Below are positions 46,760 to 57,840 of a stretch of 64,000 nucleotides of DNA, piece by piece. Every line of letters starts with the position of its first letter. The stretch's first letter is position 1. The DNA is from Pseudosulfitobacter pseudonitzschiae (GTDB lineage: Bacteria; Pseudomonadota; Alphaproteobacteria; Rhodobacterales; Rhodobacteraceae). The notes beneath the pieces are model-generated. The model was given only the letters and a program-made list of their open reading frames with translations, made no database searches and was not told where the DNA came from. Made by a program: the position numbers and the translations under genes. Location: NCBI RefSeq assembly GCF_900129395.1, contig NZ_FQVP01000002.1, positions 248,001 to 312,000 of the forward strand. Reading direction: 5' to 3'.

Positions 46760-49000
46760 TTGAAACAGAGCCTTGCCGATGCGCTGACCCAGCGCGGATA
46801 TGAAACCCTCACGCCCGTACAGGAGGCTGTGACCGACCCGGCCCTTGAAGGGCAGGATTTGCTGGTGTCCGCCCAGACCGGATCGGGCAAGACCGTGGGC
46901 TTTGGCCTGGCGCTGGGCTCGACCCTGCTGGGCGACGGCGAAAGCTTTGACCCCGCAAACGCGCCGCTGGCGTTGGTGATCGCACCGACCCGCGAGCTGG
47001 CGATGCAGGTAAAGCGCGAACTGGCTTGGCTCTATGAAAAGGCGGGCGTCGTGATGGCGTCCTGTGTGGGCGGCATGGACATGCGCGACGAACGTCGCGC
47101 GCTGGACCGCGGGGCGCATATCGTTGTGGCCACGCCGGGGCGTCTGCGCGACCACATCATGCGCGGGTCGATCAACCTTGACTCCATTCGTGGCGTGGTT
47201 CTGGACGAAGCCGACGAAATGCTGGATCTGGGGTTCCGCGACGACCTTGAGTACATTCTGGGCGAATGCCCCGAAGACCGCCGCACGCTGATGTTCTCGG
47301 CCACGGTGCCGAAGTCCATCGCCGGACTGGCGCAGAAATACCAGCGCAACGCGCAGCGGGTCACGACCCTGTCGGGCACGTCGCAGCATGCCGATATCGA
47401 ATACCGCGCCATGTCCGTGGCCAACCACGACGGCGAAAGCGCCATCATCAACACCCTGCGGTTCTTCGAGGCACCAAATGCCATCGTGTTCTGCAACACC
47501 CGTGCGATGGTTAACCGGATCACCACGCGCCTGTCGAACCGGGGTTTCTCGGTCGTGGCGCTGTCGGGCGAGCTGACACAGGCCGAACGCTCGCACGCGC
47601 TGCAAGCGATGCGCGACGGGCGCGCCCGTGTCTGCGTGGCGACCGATGTGGCCGCGCGCGGCATCGACCTGCCCAACCTTGATCTGGTGGTGCACGCCGA
47701 ACTGCCGTCGAACCACGAAACGCTGTTGCACCGCTCAGGCCGGACGGGTCGGGCAGGGCGCAAGGGCGTCAGCGCGCTGATCGTCACCGCCAAGGTGCGG
47801 TCGAAAGCGACACGCATCCTGAAGATGGCCCAGCTTGAGGCGACATGGGGCGAAGCGCCCAGTGCCGACGCTGTGCGCGCCCAGGACGAGGCCCGCCTGC
47901 TGGCCGATCCGATGTGGTACGAACCCATCGAGGAAAGCGAAGCCGGTCTGGTCGCCAAGCTGGCCGAGATGTACACGCCCGAACAACTGGCCGCCGCCAC
48001 CGTGCGCGTGCTGGCGCAACGCTATACCGCGCCCGAAGACCTGTCGGCTGCCTCCAACGAAGCACCCAAACCGCGCCAGGCCTTTGGCCCCAGCGTGTGG
48101 TTCTCGGTCTCGGGTGGCCGCAATCAGGGCGTCGAAGTGCGCCGCCTGCTGCCGATCCTGTGCAAGGCCGGCGACGTGACCAAGGATGATCTGGGCGCGA
48201 TCCGCATTTCGGACGATGCCTCCTATGTGGAAATCCTGCAATCCAGCGCCGACAGTTTTGCGGCCGCGCTGGGCAATGACATGACCGTCGAGGGCGGGCT
48301 GAAGCTGGAGCGTCTGGCGACACCACCCGCCGAGGCCAACCGTCCCAAACCCGCGTATAAGCCGCGCGACGACCGTGGTCCGGCCAAGGGTGGCAAGCCA
48401 CCCTACAAGGCCCGCGAAGGCGGCGAACGCGCACCGCGTCCGCCCCGCGACGACAAGCCGAAAAAGCAGTGGGATGATAAGCCCAAGAAACAGTGGGACG
48501 ACAAGCCCCGCGCCGAACCGGCCCTAAGCCGCGCACCGGAAACACATGCCGCGCCGAAATCGGACAAGCCTGCGTACAAGACCGCGCCCAAGCCGGACCA
48601 GAAGGCAAAACCCGACTGCAAGGCCAAGTCGGATTACAAACCCAAATCGGACTATAACCCCGACGACAAGCCCGCGCGCAAAGGCCCGCCCAAATCCGCA
48701 GGCCCGATCGACTGGAACGACACGTCGACCCCGCGCCGCAAGAAGCCGAAGGGCGGCAAACCCGCGACCCCGCACAGCGCGCACAAGAAAAAGCCGCGCT
48801 CGACCATGGATAACGCCCGCGCTGATGGCGCCGTGACCACACCGCGTGGTGCGGGGGCCGGTGGCAAACCCAAGGGCAAAGGCGCACCAGCGGGTGGCTT
48901 CAAAGGCAAACCAGCGGGCAAACCCGCCGGGAAACCCGCAGGCAAACGCGGCTTTGCCGGACCGGGCGGCAGCCAGCCGCCGCGCAAACCGCGCGGCTAA
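46760..49000 (+). CDS. DEAD-box RNA helicase with DbpA-type domain and basic tail
   Basis: A 746-residue protein. SAQTGSGKT (motif I), PTRELAMQVKRELAW (Ia), TPGRL, VLDEADEMLDLGF (II), SAT (III) and HRSGRTGRAGRKG (VI) are present. A C-terminal DbpA-like RNA-binding domain follows (VWFSVSGGRNQGVEVRRLL) and then a ~175-residue Lys/Pro-rich, low-complexity tail with repeats such as KKQWDDKP. It is probably involved in ribosome or RNA maturation. The start is uncertain: TTG giving MKQSLADALTQRGYETLTPVQ fits the family best, while an ATG at 46649 would add a basic extension overlapping the previous gene. Confidence 0.85.
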   Translation: MKQSLADALTQRGYETLTPVQEAVTDPALEGQDLLVSAQTGSGKTVGFGLALGSTLLGDGESFDPANAPLALVIAPTRELAMQVKRELAWLYEKAGVVMASCVGGMDMRDERRALDRGAHIVVATPGRLRDHIMRGSINLDSIRGVVLDEADEMLDLGFRDDLEYILGECPEDRRTLMFSATVPKSIAGLAQKYQRNAQRVTTLSGTSQHADIEYRAMSVANHDGESAIINTLRFFEAPNAIVFCNTRAMVNRITTRLSNRGFSVVALSGELTQAERSHALQAMRDGRARVCVATDVAARGIDLPNLDLVVHAELPSNHETLLHRSGRTGRAGRKGVSALIVTAKVRSKATRILKMAQLEATWGEAPSADAVRAQDEARLLADPMWYEPIEESEAGLVAKLAEMYTPEQLAAATVRVLAQRYTAPEDLSAASNEAPKPRQAFGPSVWFSVSGGRNQGVEVRRLLPILCKAGDVTKDDLGAIRISDDASYVEILQSSADSFAAALGNDMTVEGGLKLERLATPPAEANRPKPAYKPRDDRGPAKGGKPPYKAREGGERAPRPPRDDKPKKQWDDKPKKQWDDKPRAEPALSRAPETHAAPKSDKPAYKTAPKPDQKAKPDCKAKSDYKPKSDYNPDDKPARKGPPKSAGPIDWNDTSTPRRKKPKGGKPATPHSAHKKKPRSTMDNARADGAVTTPRGAGAGGKPKGKGAPAGGFKGKPAGKPAGKPAGKRGFAGPGGSQPPRKPRG

Positions 49001-49006
49001 GGGCAC

Positions 49007-50161
49007 TTACGACTTGTAAGGGTCCAGGCTGTCCCGCAGCCCGTCGCCCAGAAAGTTGAACGCCAGAACCACGATAATGATCGGCAGCATCGGGATCGCC
49101 GTCCACGGATAGATCTCGATGCTGGCCAGGTTCTGCGCATCGTTCAGCATAACACCCCAACTGACAGCAGGCGCACGCAGGCCCAGCCCCAGAAACGACA
49201 GGGCGGTTTCGCCCAATATCATCGCAGGGATCGACAGCGTGGCACTGGCGATCAGGTGCGACATGAAGTTGGGCAACAGGTGCCTGCGGATCACGCGCCC
49301 CGGCTTGGCCCCCATCATTTCAGCGGCACGCACGTATTCTTCCTCGCGCAGGCTCAGGAACTTGGACCGCACCGCCCGCGCCAGCCCCGGCCAGTCGAGG
49401 ATGCCGAGGATGATCGAGATGATGAAGAACACCGCCACCGGCCCCCAGTTCGACGGCACCGCCGCCGACAGCGCCAGCCACAGGGGCAGTTCGGGCAGGC
49501 TGCGCAGGATTTCGATGGCGCGGTTGATGATCCAGTCGGTCTTGCCGCCGAAATAGCCCGCGATCGAGCCGAAGAAGATGCCCAGCACAAAGGAAACCGT
49601 GATCCCGATCAGGCCCACGGTCAGCGACAGCTGCGCGCCATAGAGGATACGGCTGAACACGTCGCGGCCCAGCCGGTCGGACCCCCACAGGAACACCGTC
49701 GCCCCTTCGGGGGCGCAGAACAGGTGCGTATCTGACGGGATGAATCCCAACAGCTTGTATGCGCCACCCTCGCAGAACATCTGCAATCGCATGGGCCGGG
49801 CGGTGTCGGTTTCATATTGCCAACGGAAATTGACCAGGTCCGCCTGACCCGTTGTCGGATAGACAAAGGGTCCGATCAACGTACCCTCGTGGAACAGGTG
49901 TATCGCCTGCGGTGGATGATAAAGGTATTCGGCGCTGCGTTCATTCGCCGTGTAGGGCGCGATAAAACCCGCGACGGGCAGCAGCAGGTAGCTGACCAGC
50001 AGAAACAGCCCCGCGATCAGCCCCAGCCTGTGCCGCCGGAACCGCCGCCAGACCAGCTGCCAGGCGGGCGCGTCCATGTCCTTGCGGTCCAATGCGCTGA
50101 GGTTCTCATCAGGATCGTAGGGCGCGTCGTCGATATAGTGGCCGTCGGGCAAAGTGCTCAT
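49007..50161 (-). CDS. yejE: ABC transporter permease, YejE-like
   Basis: A 384-residue inner-membrane protein with a long N-terminal cytoplasmic region and about six membrane helices. The EAA-type loop is EEYVRAAEMMGAKPGRVIRRHLLPN, which docks the ATPase. It belongs to the peptide/nickel permease class. With the linked genes it forms a peptide importer resembling the E. coli YejABEF microcin-C uptake system. Its stop is 6 bp from the stop of the convergent helicase gene. Confidence 0.88.
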   Translation of the reverse strand: MSTLPDGHYIDDAPYDPDENLSALDRKDMDAPAWQLVWRRFRRHRLGLIAGLFLLVSYLLLPVAGFIAPYTANERSAEYLYHPPQAIHLFHEGTLIGPFVYPTTGQADLVNFRWQYETDTARPMRLQMFCEGGAYKLLGFIPSDTHLFCAPEGATVFLWGSDRLGRDVFSRILYGAQLSLTVGLIGITVSFVLGIFFGSIAGYFGGKTDWIINRAIEILRSLPELPLWLALSAAVPSNWGPVAVFFIISIILGILDWPGLARAVRSKFLSLREEEYVRAAEMMGAKPGRVIRRHLLPNFMSHLIASATLSIPAMILGETALSFLGLGLRAPAVSWGVMLNDAQNLASIEIYPWTAIPMLPIIIVVLAFNFLGDGLRDSLDPYKS

Positions 50162-51186
50162 CCCTCGCGTGCTCCGTAACGGATGCGCGGGTCAAGCAGC
50201 ACCAGAAGCAGGTCGGAAATCATCGTCCCGATCAATGTCAGCAGCGCCACGAACATCAGCACGAAACCGGCCAGGAACTGGTCCTGCGATTTCAGCGCCG
50301 TCAGCAGGGCGGGGCCAATGGTTTGCAGTCCCAGCACCACCGACACCAGAACCGACCCCGACACCATCGCGGGCAGCAGGTTGCCGATGTCGGCGACAAA
50401 CGGGTTGAACGCCATGCGCAGCGGGTATTTGGCCAGCAGGCGGGTGGGGGACATGCCCTTGGCCCGGGCGGTCTCGACGTAGGGTTTGCTCAGTTCGTCC
50501 AGCATGTTCGCCCGCAGCCGCTGCATCATCGCTGCGGCACCGGATGTGCCGATGACGAATGTGGGGACGATCAGGTGCACAAGGATCGACTGCACTTTGG
50601 CCGGGCTCATCGGCTCGCCTTCGAATTCGGGGGCCATCAGCCCGCCGATGGGCAGGCCGAGGTATTTGTGCCCGTAGTAGAACAGGATCAGGGCCAGCAA
50701 AAAGTTCGGCGTGGCCAGCCCCAGGTAACCGACAAAGGCCGCCGAATAGTCCACCCATGTTTCGGATTTCGCCGCCGCCAGCACCCCCAGCGGCAGCGCC
50801 ACCACATAGACAAAGATCACGGCGGCCAGGTTCACCAGCACGGTCAGCCACAGCGCATCGCCCACAATCTCGGCCACGGGCTGATCGAACTCGAACGACC
50901 AGCCGAAATCGCCCTGTATCAGCCCGCTGAACCCTTGCGGACCGGGGGCGGCACCGACCCAGATCAGGTATTGCATCCACAGCGGCCGATCCAGCGCGTA
51001 TTCGGTGCGCAGGAACTCGGCCTTGGCGACGCCTTCGGCCTGTCCGGTGGCGCGCAGTTCCGCGATCTGGTTGGACAGGTAATCACCCGGTGGCAGGTTG
51101 ATGATGGCAAAGATCAGGATCGACACCACGCCCAGCGTCAGCAGCATCGTCACCAGACGATAAGCCGCGTATTTGAGAAACATCAT
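50158..51186 (-). CDS. yejB: ABC transporter permease, YejB-like
   Basis: A 342-residue permease starting MMFLKYAAYRLVTMLLTLGVVSILIF, with six helices and the EAA loop VETARAKGMSPTRLLAKYPLR. It overlaps the yejE-like gene by 4 bp and follows the binding-protein gene with a 4-bp overlap. It is the partner permease of the peptide importer. Confidence 0.88.
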   Translation of the reverse strand: MMFLKYAAYRLVTMLLTLGVVSILIFAIINLPPGDYLSNQIAELRATGQAEGVAKAEFLRTEYALDRPLWMQYLIWVGAAPGPQGFSGLIQGDFGWSFEFDQPVAEIVGDALWLTVLVNLAAVIFVYVVALPLGVLAAAKSETWVDYSAAFVGYLGLATPNFLLALILFYYGHKYLGLPIGGLMAPEFEGEPMSPAKVQSILVHLIVPTFVIGTSGAAAMMQRLRANMLDELSKPYVETARAKGMSPTRLLAKYPLRMAFNPFVADIGNLLPAMVSGSVLVSVVLGLQTIGPALLTALKSQDQFLAGFVLMFVALLTLIGTMISDLLLVLLDPRIRYGAREG

Positions 51187-53117
51187 TCGCTCACCCGTGC
51201 TGTCTGCGCAGGCAGATCGAACCAGAATTCATCAATCCGGTGCACGCCGAAATGCGCCCCCGGCTCCCACGCCCATGTGGCCACTTCGGGCACGTTGCGC
51301 AGGGCGTTGTTCACCACGATGGGCTGTGGTGCTTCGGACAGGATGCCTATGCCATATTGTTCGCTGGCGTGGATCTCCAGCATTTCGCGCCAGATGGCGC
51401 TGCGGGTTTCCGTGTCGGTCGCGGCGCTCCATTCCTCGGAGAGCACCAGCAGCCGTTTGGCCTGTGGCATGTCCACCGGTTCGCCTGCCGCGCCGCGGGT
51501 TTGATAATACTGGCCCCACATGGGCCAGGCCATAAAGTCCTGTTCGGTCGGGGCCAGATAACCGGGTGGTGTGTAGGGCTGTGGCAGCCCGTTGTCCCAG
51601 CCGTACCAGACACCTGCCATGCTGACACCGGCGTACAGACGGTTGCGCAGGATGTCGCGGTCCAGCGGGCGCATCACCAGCTTGATCCCAAGCTCGCGCC
51701 ATGTGTCGGTGATGATGGCCAGCGCGTTTTCAACCTCTTGCCGTTCGCCGGCGGTTTCGATCACGAATTCCATGGGCCGGCCGTCCGGCAGCTTGCGCAA
51801 ACCGGCGGGCGTACGTTCGGTCAGGCCCATGTCATCCAGAAGCGCGTTTGCGGCATCGGGGTCGTAGCTGGCCCATGCGTGCAGGTTCGCCTCTGAGAAA
51901 AAGGCGCTTTCGGGCAAGGCGGTCATGCCGCCTTCCATCCCCAGTCCGAAATACAGTGCACGGTTGATCATGTGCCGGTCGATGCCCATCGACAGCGCGC
52001 GGCGAAAGCGCACGTCGCGCATGACCTCGCGCCAGACGGGATCGGCAAAGTTCAGGTTGGGATAGATGGCGATCTGGCTGGCGGCCCCGTTGCCCCACAG
52101 CAGCGTGTGATAATCCGCGCCGTCGCTTTCGCCCTTTTTCAGCACCGACACGTCATTGAAATCCAGGCCCCGCGCCTGCAGGTCCACCTCGCCCGCGTTG
52201 GATTTCGCGGCGACCAGCCCCGCCCCCACCACGGTCATTTCCACCACGTCGATATAGGGCAATTGCACGCCGCGTGCGTCGACACGGTGAAAATAGGGAT
52301 TGCGCACGTAAAGCTGGCGCGAGGAGCGGTTGGGGGTGGCGTTCATCCACGGTTGCAAGGTCGGCAGGTCGGGGTTGTCGAACTTGTACATATTGTCGAT
52401 GCGGTTGTGCAGGGCGGCCCAGCCACGCACCCGCTGCCGGTCGATCTCTTTTTCCAGCAGGTCGGGGTCGGCGTAGTTTGCGTGGAAGTTTTTCAGATAG
52501 GTCGAAGGCCGGTAAATGAATGGCGGCCGCGCGGCGGCGAGTTCCTGCAGGAACTCGGGGTTGGCGACAGGCCATTCCACCACCACCGTCCAGGGGTCGG
52601 GAAAGGTCATCGTGGCCAGTTGCCCGCGCACCCGCATGACGTCGGGGGGGCCGTTGGGGGTCAGTTCGGGATTGTTGGCGACATCGTTCCACCAATAGGC
52701 AAAATCCGCCGAGGTGAAATCCGACCCGTCCGACCATTTGTGCCCCTTGCGCAGATGCAACGTAAAGCGGCGGTCGTCCTCGACGGTCACATCGCGCAGG
52801 ATGTCGGGTTTCAGGTTGTAATTCTGGTCATAGCCAACCAGCCGGGCATAGCCATAGACGACCATTTGGCGGACGTCCTTGGACCGTGAAATCATGGTGC
52901 GCAGGGTGCCGCCCTGTTTGCCGAAACTGCGGCCTTTGGCTTCGAGATCGACGACCAGCGGTTCCTGCGGAATGCGCTGGGCGGCAGGGGGCATCACGCC
53001 GCGCGCCACCTGGTCGGCCCAAAAGCTGCTTTCCTGAACGGGCAGCGTTTGCGCCGCCAGCGGGGCGGCCAGCGCCACGGCAGCGGCCAGCAGCAGGGGG
53101 CGCAGGTGCCTAAACAT
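51183..53117 (-). CDS. yejA: ABC transporter substrate-binding protein, YejA-like (peptide/oligopeptide class)
   Basis: A 644-residue periplasmic protein with a signal peptide ending near LAAPLAAQT. Family 5 solute-binding features are KGHKWSDGSDFTSADFAYWWNDV, VEWPVANPEFLQELAAARPPF and RFRRALSMGIDRHMIN. The long form fits YejA. It overlaps the next gene (yejB-like) by 4 bp and the ATPase gene by 8 bp. It probably delivers an oligopeptide or peptide-like antibiotic to the permeases. Confidence 0.9.
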   Translation of the reverse strand: MFRHLRPLLLAAAVALAAPLAAQTLPVQESSFWADQVARGVMPPAAQRIPQEPLVVDLEAKGRSFGKQGGTLRTMISRSKDVRQMVVYGYARLVGYDQNYNLKPDILRDVTVEDDRRFTLHLRKGHKWSDGSDFTSADFAYWWNDVANNPELTPNGPPDVMRVRGQLATMTFPDPWTVVVEWPVANPEFLQELAAARPPFIYRPSTYLKNFHANYADPDLLEKEIDRQRVRGWAALHNRIDNMYKFDNPDLPTLQPWMNATPNRSSRQLYVRNPYFHRVDARGVQLPYIDVVEMTVVGAGLVAAKSNAGEVDLQARGLDFNDVSVLKKGESDGADYHTLLWGNGAASQIAIYPNLNFADPVWREVMRDVRFRRALSMGIDRHMINRALYFGLGMEGGMTALPESAFFSEANLHAWASYDPDAANALLDDMGLTERTPAGLRKLPDGRPMEFVIETAGERQEVENALAIITDTWRELGIKLVMRPLDRDILRNRLYAGVSMAGVWYGWDNGLPQPYTPPGYLAPTEQDFMAWPMWGQYYQTRGAAGEPVDMPQAKRLLVLSEEWSAATDTETRSAIWREMLEIHASEQYGIGILSEAPQPIVVNNALRNVPEVATWAWEPGAHFGVHRIDEFWFDLPAQTARVSE

Positions 53118-54879
53118 GGCAGCGCACCTGGTGGCCCGGGTTCACTTCGACCAGCGCGGGGGCGGTTGTGCCCTCAAACCGGAACATCTCGGGCCAGGAC
53201 GCGGGCGAACCGGCCCCCTTGGCGACCAGCGCCAGATCGATCGGACGCGACAGGTCCGGTTCGGGCTGGGCCGCGATCAGCGCCTTGGTATAGGGGTGCT
53301 GCGGGCTGTAGAACAACGTGTCGGGCGGCGCTTGCTCGACGATCACGCCCTGGCGCATCACCGCGACTTCATCGGCGATGCGCGACACCACGGCCAGGTC
53401 GTGGCTGATGAACAGATAGCTCAGCCCCATGCGTTCCTGAATGTCCTCCAGCAGCGTCAGGATCTGTTCCTGCACGCTGACGTCCAGCGCCGAGGTCGGC
53501 TCGTCACAGACCAGCAGCTGCGGGTCCAGCGTCAGGGCGCGCGCGATCGACAGGCGCTGGCGCTGGCCGCCGGAAAAGGCGTGCGGAAAGCGGCCCAGCA
53601 TGTCGGGCGACAGACCGACCCAGCGCAGCATTTCGGCGGCTTTGTCGCGGCGGTCGGCGCGGGTGCCAAGACCGTGGATCTCCATCGGCTCGGTCAGCGC
53701 CTCCTGGATGCGCATACGGGGGGACAGGGAGGAATAGGGGTCCTGGAACACCATCTGCGCCGCACGCTGGAAACAGGTGCGTTGGGCGCGGTCCATGGCG
53801 TGCACCGGCAACGCATCCTCTGCCCCTTTGGCGCGAAACAGCACACGGCTGCCGGCATCGGGCGCTTCTGCGCCCAATGCAATACGCGCACATGTCGTCT
53901 TGCCCGAGCCGCTTTCGCCCACCACGGCCAATGTGCGGCCACGGGGCAGGGACAGGTTCACGTCGATACAGGCGCGCACGCGGATCGGAGCCTTCCAGCC
54001 GCCTGCGCGCACCTGATAGGTTTTGCTGACGTGCTGCATGTCCAGGATCAGGTCATTGTAGACAACCGGATCGGAGGGCGCTGCGACCTGGGGGATCATC
54101 GGGGCTGCGGCGAACAGCTTTTGCGTATAGCCGTGTTGCGGTGCGCCCAGCACGGCCGCGGCGGGGCCGCTTTCCATCACCTTGCCCTTGTTCATCACCA
54201 CGACCTTTTCGGCCATGTTGGCGACCACGCCCAGATCATGGGTCACAAGGATCACCGCCATGCCTGTGTCGCGCTGCAATTGTTTGATCAGCCCCAGCAC
54301 CTGTGCCTGTGTGGTCACGTCCAGCGCGGTGGTCGGTTCGTCCGCGATCAGCAGATCGGGGCGCGCCACCATCGCCATGGCGATCATCGCCCGCTGGCGC
54401 ATGCCCCCCGACAGCTCGAACGGATAGGCGCGCCAGACGCGTGCGGGATCGGTAAAACCGACCTGTTCAAAGGTTTCCAGCACCTGCTTGCGCGGATTGG
54501 CCCCGGTTTTCGAGCGGTGCAGTTTCAGCACTTCAGAGACCTGATTGCCGATCCTGTGCAGCGGCGACAGGGATCGCATCGGTTCCTGGAAGATCATCGA
54601 GATCTGGTTGCCGCGAATGTCGCGCATCTGGCGGGCGGGCAGGGTCAGCAGGTCCTGAACCGCGCCGGCGCGGCCAAAGCGGATGCTGCCCGACCGCAGC
54701 TGCGCGGACCCGGGAAGGATGCGCAACACCGACCGGCAGGTCAGCGTCTTGCCCGACCCGCTTTCACCCACCAGCGCCAGCGTTTCACCAGGCATCACGG
54801 AAAAGCTGACGCCCTGCACCACGGGCGGCGCCGTGCCGAACCCGATGCTTAGGTCTGCCACATCAAGAAGTGGTGTCAT
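53110..54879 (-). CDS. yejF: fused duplicated ABC ATPase, YejF-like
   Basis: A 589-residue protein with two complete ATP-binding cassettes. The first has [17 protein letters not shown], the signature [15 protein letters not shown] and Walker [13 protein letters not shown]. The second has [33 protein letters not shown] and [11 protein letters not shown]. Each half ends in a typical oligopeptide-transporter tail. It powers the importer encoded by the three following genes. The ATG giving [13 protein letters not shown] is used instead of the 32-residue-longer frame. Confidence 0.92.
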   Translation of the reverse strand: MTPLLDVADLSIGFGTAPPVVQGVSFSVMPGETLALVGESGSGKTLTCRSVLRILPGSAQLRSGSIRFGRAGAVQDLLTLPARQMRDIRGNQISMIFQEPMRSLSPLHRIGNQVSEVLKLHRSKTGANPRKQVLETFEQVGFTDPARVWRAYPFELSGGMRQRAMIAMAMVARPDLLIADEPTTALDVTTQAQVLGLIKQLQRDTGMAVILVTHDLGVVANMAEKVVVMNKGKVMESGPAAAVLGAPQHGYTQKLFAAAPMIPQVAAPSDPVVYNDLILDMQHVSKTYQVRAGGWKAPIRVRACIDVNLSLPRGRTLAVVGESGSGKTTCARIALGAEAPDAGSRVLFRAKGAEDALPVHAMDRAQRTCFQRAAQMVFQDPYSSLSPRMRIQEALTEPMEIHGLGTRADRRDKAAEMLRWVGLSPDMLGRFPHAFSGGQRQRLSIARALTLDPQLLVCDEPTSALDVSVQEQILTLLEDIQERMGLSYLFISHDLAVVSRIADEVAVMRQGVIVEQAPPDTLFYSPQHPYTKALIAAQPEPDLSRPIDLALVAKGAGSPASWPEMFRFEGTTAPALVEVNPGHQVRCHV

Positions 54880-55043
54880 CTTTTCCCCTGTTGCGCGTCG
54901 TTTGCGGCGCAGTGTTTGAACCAGTGAAACCCGATTCCGCCCAATAGGTCCAGTGATGGCGCGTTTGTGTGCCACTTACCCTACACATTGATGGCTTTGT
55001 GCCCCATGTAGGAGAGAATTGCTCTGATAAGAAAGCCTTCTGC

Positions 55044-55535
55044 ATGAGCCGACTGGATTTGTTTATCGATCGGATGGTGTCGCAGCGCGCCTGTCTGGAA
55101 CATGCTGCCGCTTTGGTGGCCGATATGAACGGCCCCGCGTTCGAGCTTGGTCTGGGCAATGGCCGCACCTACCATCACATGCGCAAGGTGCTGGACCCGC
55201 GCGATATCTACGTCTTTGAACGCGCGGTTGCGTCACATCCGGACAGCACGCCGCCCGACGACATGCTGATCCTGGGGGACGTGTTCGAAACCCTGCCGCA
55301 GGCGCTGGACCGTTTCGGGCCTGTGGCGGCGCTGGTGCATGCCGATCTGGGCGGCCATGACCGGGCCAAGAATGACACCTTTGCGCGCAACATCTCGCCC
55401 TATGTTCAGCCGCTGCTGGCGCCGGGCGGTGTCATGGTGTCCAGTGACAGGATGTATTTCGAGGGATTCGAAGAACTGCCCCTGCCTGAACACGCGGTGC
55501 CGGGGCGCTGCTTTATCTACCGCGCGCCGGGCTAG
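55044..55535 (+). CDS. class I SAM-dependent methyltransferase-like protein
   Basis: A 163-residue protein. FELGLGNGRTYHHMRKVL corresponds to the SAM-binding GxGxG region (motif I), and YVFERAV with DDMLILGDVFETL provides the acidic motif II and the next strand. LVHADLGGHDRAKND and LLAPGGVMVSSDRMYF follow as later strands. The compact single domain lacks an added substrate domain. Its substrate is unknown, and it is divergent from the ABC ATPase gene on its left. Confidence 0.72.
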   Translation: MSRLDLFIDRMVSQRACLEHAAALVADMNGPAFELGLGNGRTYHHMRKVLDPRDIYVFERAVASHPDSTPPDDMLILGDVFETLPQALDRFGPVAALVHADLGGHDRAKNDTFARNISPYVQPLLAPGGVMVSSDRMYFEGFEELPLPEHAVPGRCFIYRAPG

Positions 55536-55720
55536 GCACATTCCTGCTGTCCTGCGCTGATGTCCATTTGTGACGTGGCGGCTTTTGTTGCAGCGCCTAT
55601 GTTCTTCTTGCGGGCCTTTGTCCCTTGTGGCTATCTGGCCGCGCTGGCGCGGAATGCAGTTTCGCATCTCGAAACTGTGCGCCTGCACGCAAGACAGCCG
55701 AACCGGAGGAGAGCCCAGTC

Positions 55721-57820
55721 ATGAGCGACAAGATTGCATATTCCCGTCATGGTGACATCGCCGTGCTGACGGTACAGAACCCACCTGTCAACGCACTGAG
55801 CCAGGCCGTACGCCAGGGCCTGTGGGACGGTATGGACCGCGCCGAGGCCGATGATGGCGTCAAGGCTGTCCTGATCGTCGGCGAAGGGCGCGCGTTTTTC
55901 GCAGGCGCGGATATCACCGAGTTTGGCAAGCCGCCGATGGAACCGCACCTGCCCGTCTTGATCAACCGCATCGAGGCGTCGCCCTTGCTGGTGGTCGCGT
56001 CGATGCATGGCGTCAGCCTTGGTGGCGGGCTTGAGGTTGCATTGGGCTGTCATTACCGCATCGCGGTGCCATCCGCCCGTGTCGGTCTGCCCGAAGTGCA
56101 CCTTGGCCTGATCCCCGGTGCCGGCGGCACCCAGCGTATGCCCCGCCTGACCGGCGTCGAGGCGGCATTGGACGTGATGACCACAGGCCGTCAGGTCAAG
56201 GCTGATGAGGCCGCCAAACTGGGCCTGATCGACGAGGTCCGCGACGGCGACCCCAAACAAAACGGCATCGACTATACACAGTCGCTGCTGGATGTCGGCG
56301 CCCCGCGGCGTCCCGTGTCCGAGATGGAAACACCCGCCGCGATCGACTGGGATGGCGCGTTCGAGGCCATTCTGGCCCGTGGCCGTGGCCAGATTTCCCC
56401 CGCATGGTGCGTGCGTGCCGTGCAGGCGGGTGTCGAGAAACCCTTTGCCGAAGGTCTGGCCGCCGAGCGCAAGATCTTCATGGACCTGATGGCCACGGAC
56501 CAGCGCCAGGGCATGATCCACGCGTTCTTCAGCGAACGTGCCGTGGGCAACCTGCCCGAGCTGAAAGGCGTCGAGCCCCGCGCGCTGCAGCACATCGGTG
56601 TGATCGGTGGCGGCACCATGGGGGCGGGCATTGCCACGTCGGCCCTGCTGTCGGGCTTTCAGGTGACTTTGCTGGAAATGACGCCGGAAGCCGGCGAAGC
56701 CGCACACAAGCGCATCGCGGGCAACCTGAGTGGTGCCTTGAAGCGGGGCAAGATCAGCCAGGACAAACACGACGCGATCCTGACCAGCATCCTGACGGTC
56801 GTGACCAACTATGACGCGCTGTCCGATGTCGATCTGGTGATTGAGGCGGTGTTCGAGGAAATGGCGGTGAAGAAAAAAGTCTTTACCGAGCTGGACCGCG
56901 TTTGCAAACCCGGTGCAATCCTTGCGTCGAACACCTCCTATCTGGACGTGAACGAAATTGCCGCCTGCACCAAGCGTCCCGAGGACGTGATCGGGCTGCA
57001 CTTCTTCTCGCCTGCCCACGTGATGAAGCTGCTGGAGATCGTTGTGGCCGACAAGACCGCGCCCGACGTGGTGGCCACCGGCTTCGAGCTGGGCAAGCGC
57101 ATGGGCAAGATCAGCGTGCGCGCAGGTGTGTGTGACGGGTTCATCGGCAACCGCATCCTGTCGACCTATCGCACCGCCGCCGACCACATGATCCTGGACG
57201 GCGCGTCGCCTTACGAGATCGACAAGGCGCTGGAAGATTTCGGTTTCGCCATGGGCCCCTTTGCCGTGGCCGACCTTGCCGGTCTGGACATCGGTTGGGC
57301 CGTGCGCAAACGCAAACGCGCCGAGGGCATCGACCCGCGCGCGCGCGACAGTTCCTATGCCGACAAGCTGTGCGAAGACGGCCACTTTGGCCAGAAGACC
57401 GGCAAGGGCTATTACGACTATTCCGCCGGCGCCAAGGCACGCGTGCCGAACCCGGACGTGATGCCGTTGATCGAAGAAGAACGCGCCAAACAGGGGATCA
57501 CCCCGCGTGATTTCACCTCGGAAGAGATCGTGCGCCGTTACATGGCCGCGATGGTCAACGAAGCGGCCAAAGTCGTGGGCGAGGGCATCGCCCGCCGTCC
57601 GCTGGACGTGGATATGACGCTGCTCTTTGGCTACGGCTTCCCGCGCTATCGCGGCGGTCCGCTGAAATGGGCCGACATCGTGGGTCTGCCCGAACTGCTG
57701 GCCGACATGAAGGAATACCAGAAAGAAGACCCGTACTTCTGGCAAATCGCGCCGCTGCTGGAACAGCTTGTGGCTGAAGGCAAGACATTCGACGACCTCA
57801 ACAAGGCCGCTGCGGCCTGA
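55721..57820 (+). CDS. bifunctional enoyl-CoA hydratase/3-hydroxyacyl-CoA dehydrogenase (FadB/PimF type)
   Basis: A 699-residue fusion enzyme. The N-terminal crotonase domain has [16 protein letters not shown] (oxyanion hole), [17 protein letters not shown] with one catalytic Glu, and [16 protein letters not shown] with the other. The dehydrogenase has [21 protein letters not shown] near residue 300 and the catalytic His region [17 protein letters not shown]. It catalyses hydration and oxidation of enoyl-CoA in beta-oxidation. A ggagga ribosome site precedes the ATG, and it is followed by two acyl-CoA dehydrogenase genes as in pim operons. Confidence 0.92.
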   Translation: MSDKIAYSRHGDIAVLTVQNPPVNALSQAVRQGLWDGMDRAEADDGVKAVLIVGEGRAFFAGADITEFGKPPMEPHLPVLINRIEASPLLVVASMHGVSLGGGLEVALGCHYRIAVPSARVGLPEVHLGLIPGAGGTQRMPRLTGVEAALDVMTTGRQVKADEAAKLGLIDEVRDGDPKQNGIDYTQSLLDVGAPRRPVSEMETPAAIDWDGAFEAILARGRGQISPAWCVRAVQAGVEKPFAEGLAAERKIFMDLMATDQRQGMIHAFFSERAVGNLPELKGVEPRALQHIGVIGGGTMGAGIATSALLSGFQVTLLEMTPEAGEAAHKRIAGNLSGALKRGKISQDKHDAILTSILTVVTNYDALSDVDLVIEAVFEEMAVKKKVFTELDRVCKPGAILASNTSYLDVNEIAACTKRPEDVIGLHFFSPAHVMKLLEIVVADKTAPDVVATGFELGKRMGKISVRAGVCDGFIGNRILSTYRTAADHMILDGASPYEIDKALEDFGFAMGPFAVADLAGLDIGWAVRKRKRAEGIDPRARDSSYADKLCEDGHFGQKTGKGYYDYSAGAKARVPNPDVMPLIEEERAKQGITPRDFTSEEIVRRYMAAMVNEAAKVVGEGIARRPLDVDMTLLFGYGFPRYRGGPLKWADIVGLPELLADMKEYQKEDPYFWQIAPLLEQLVAEGKTFDDLNKAAAA

Positions 57821-57840
57821 TCCCGAGAAGGAGACCGGAT

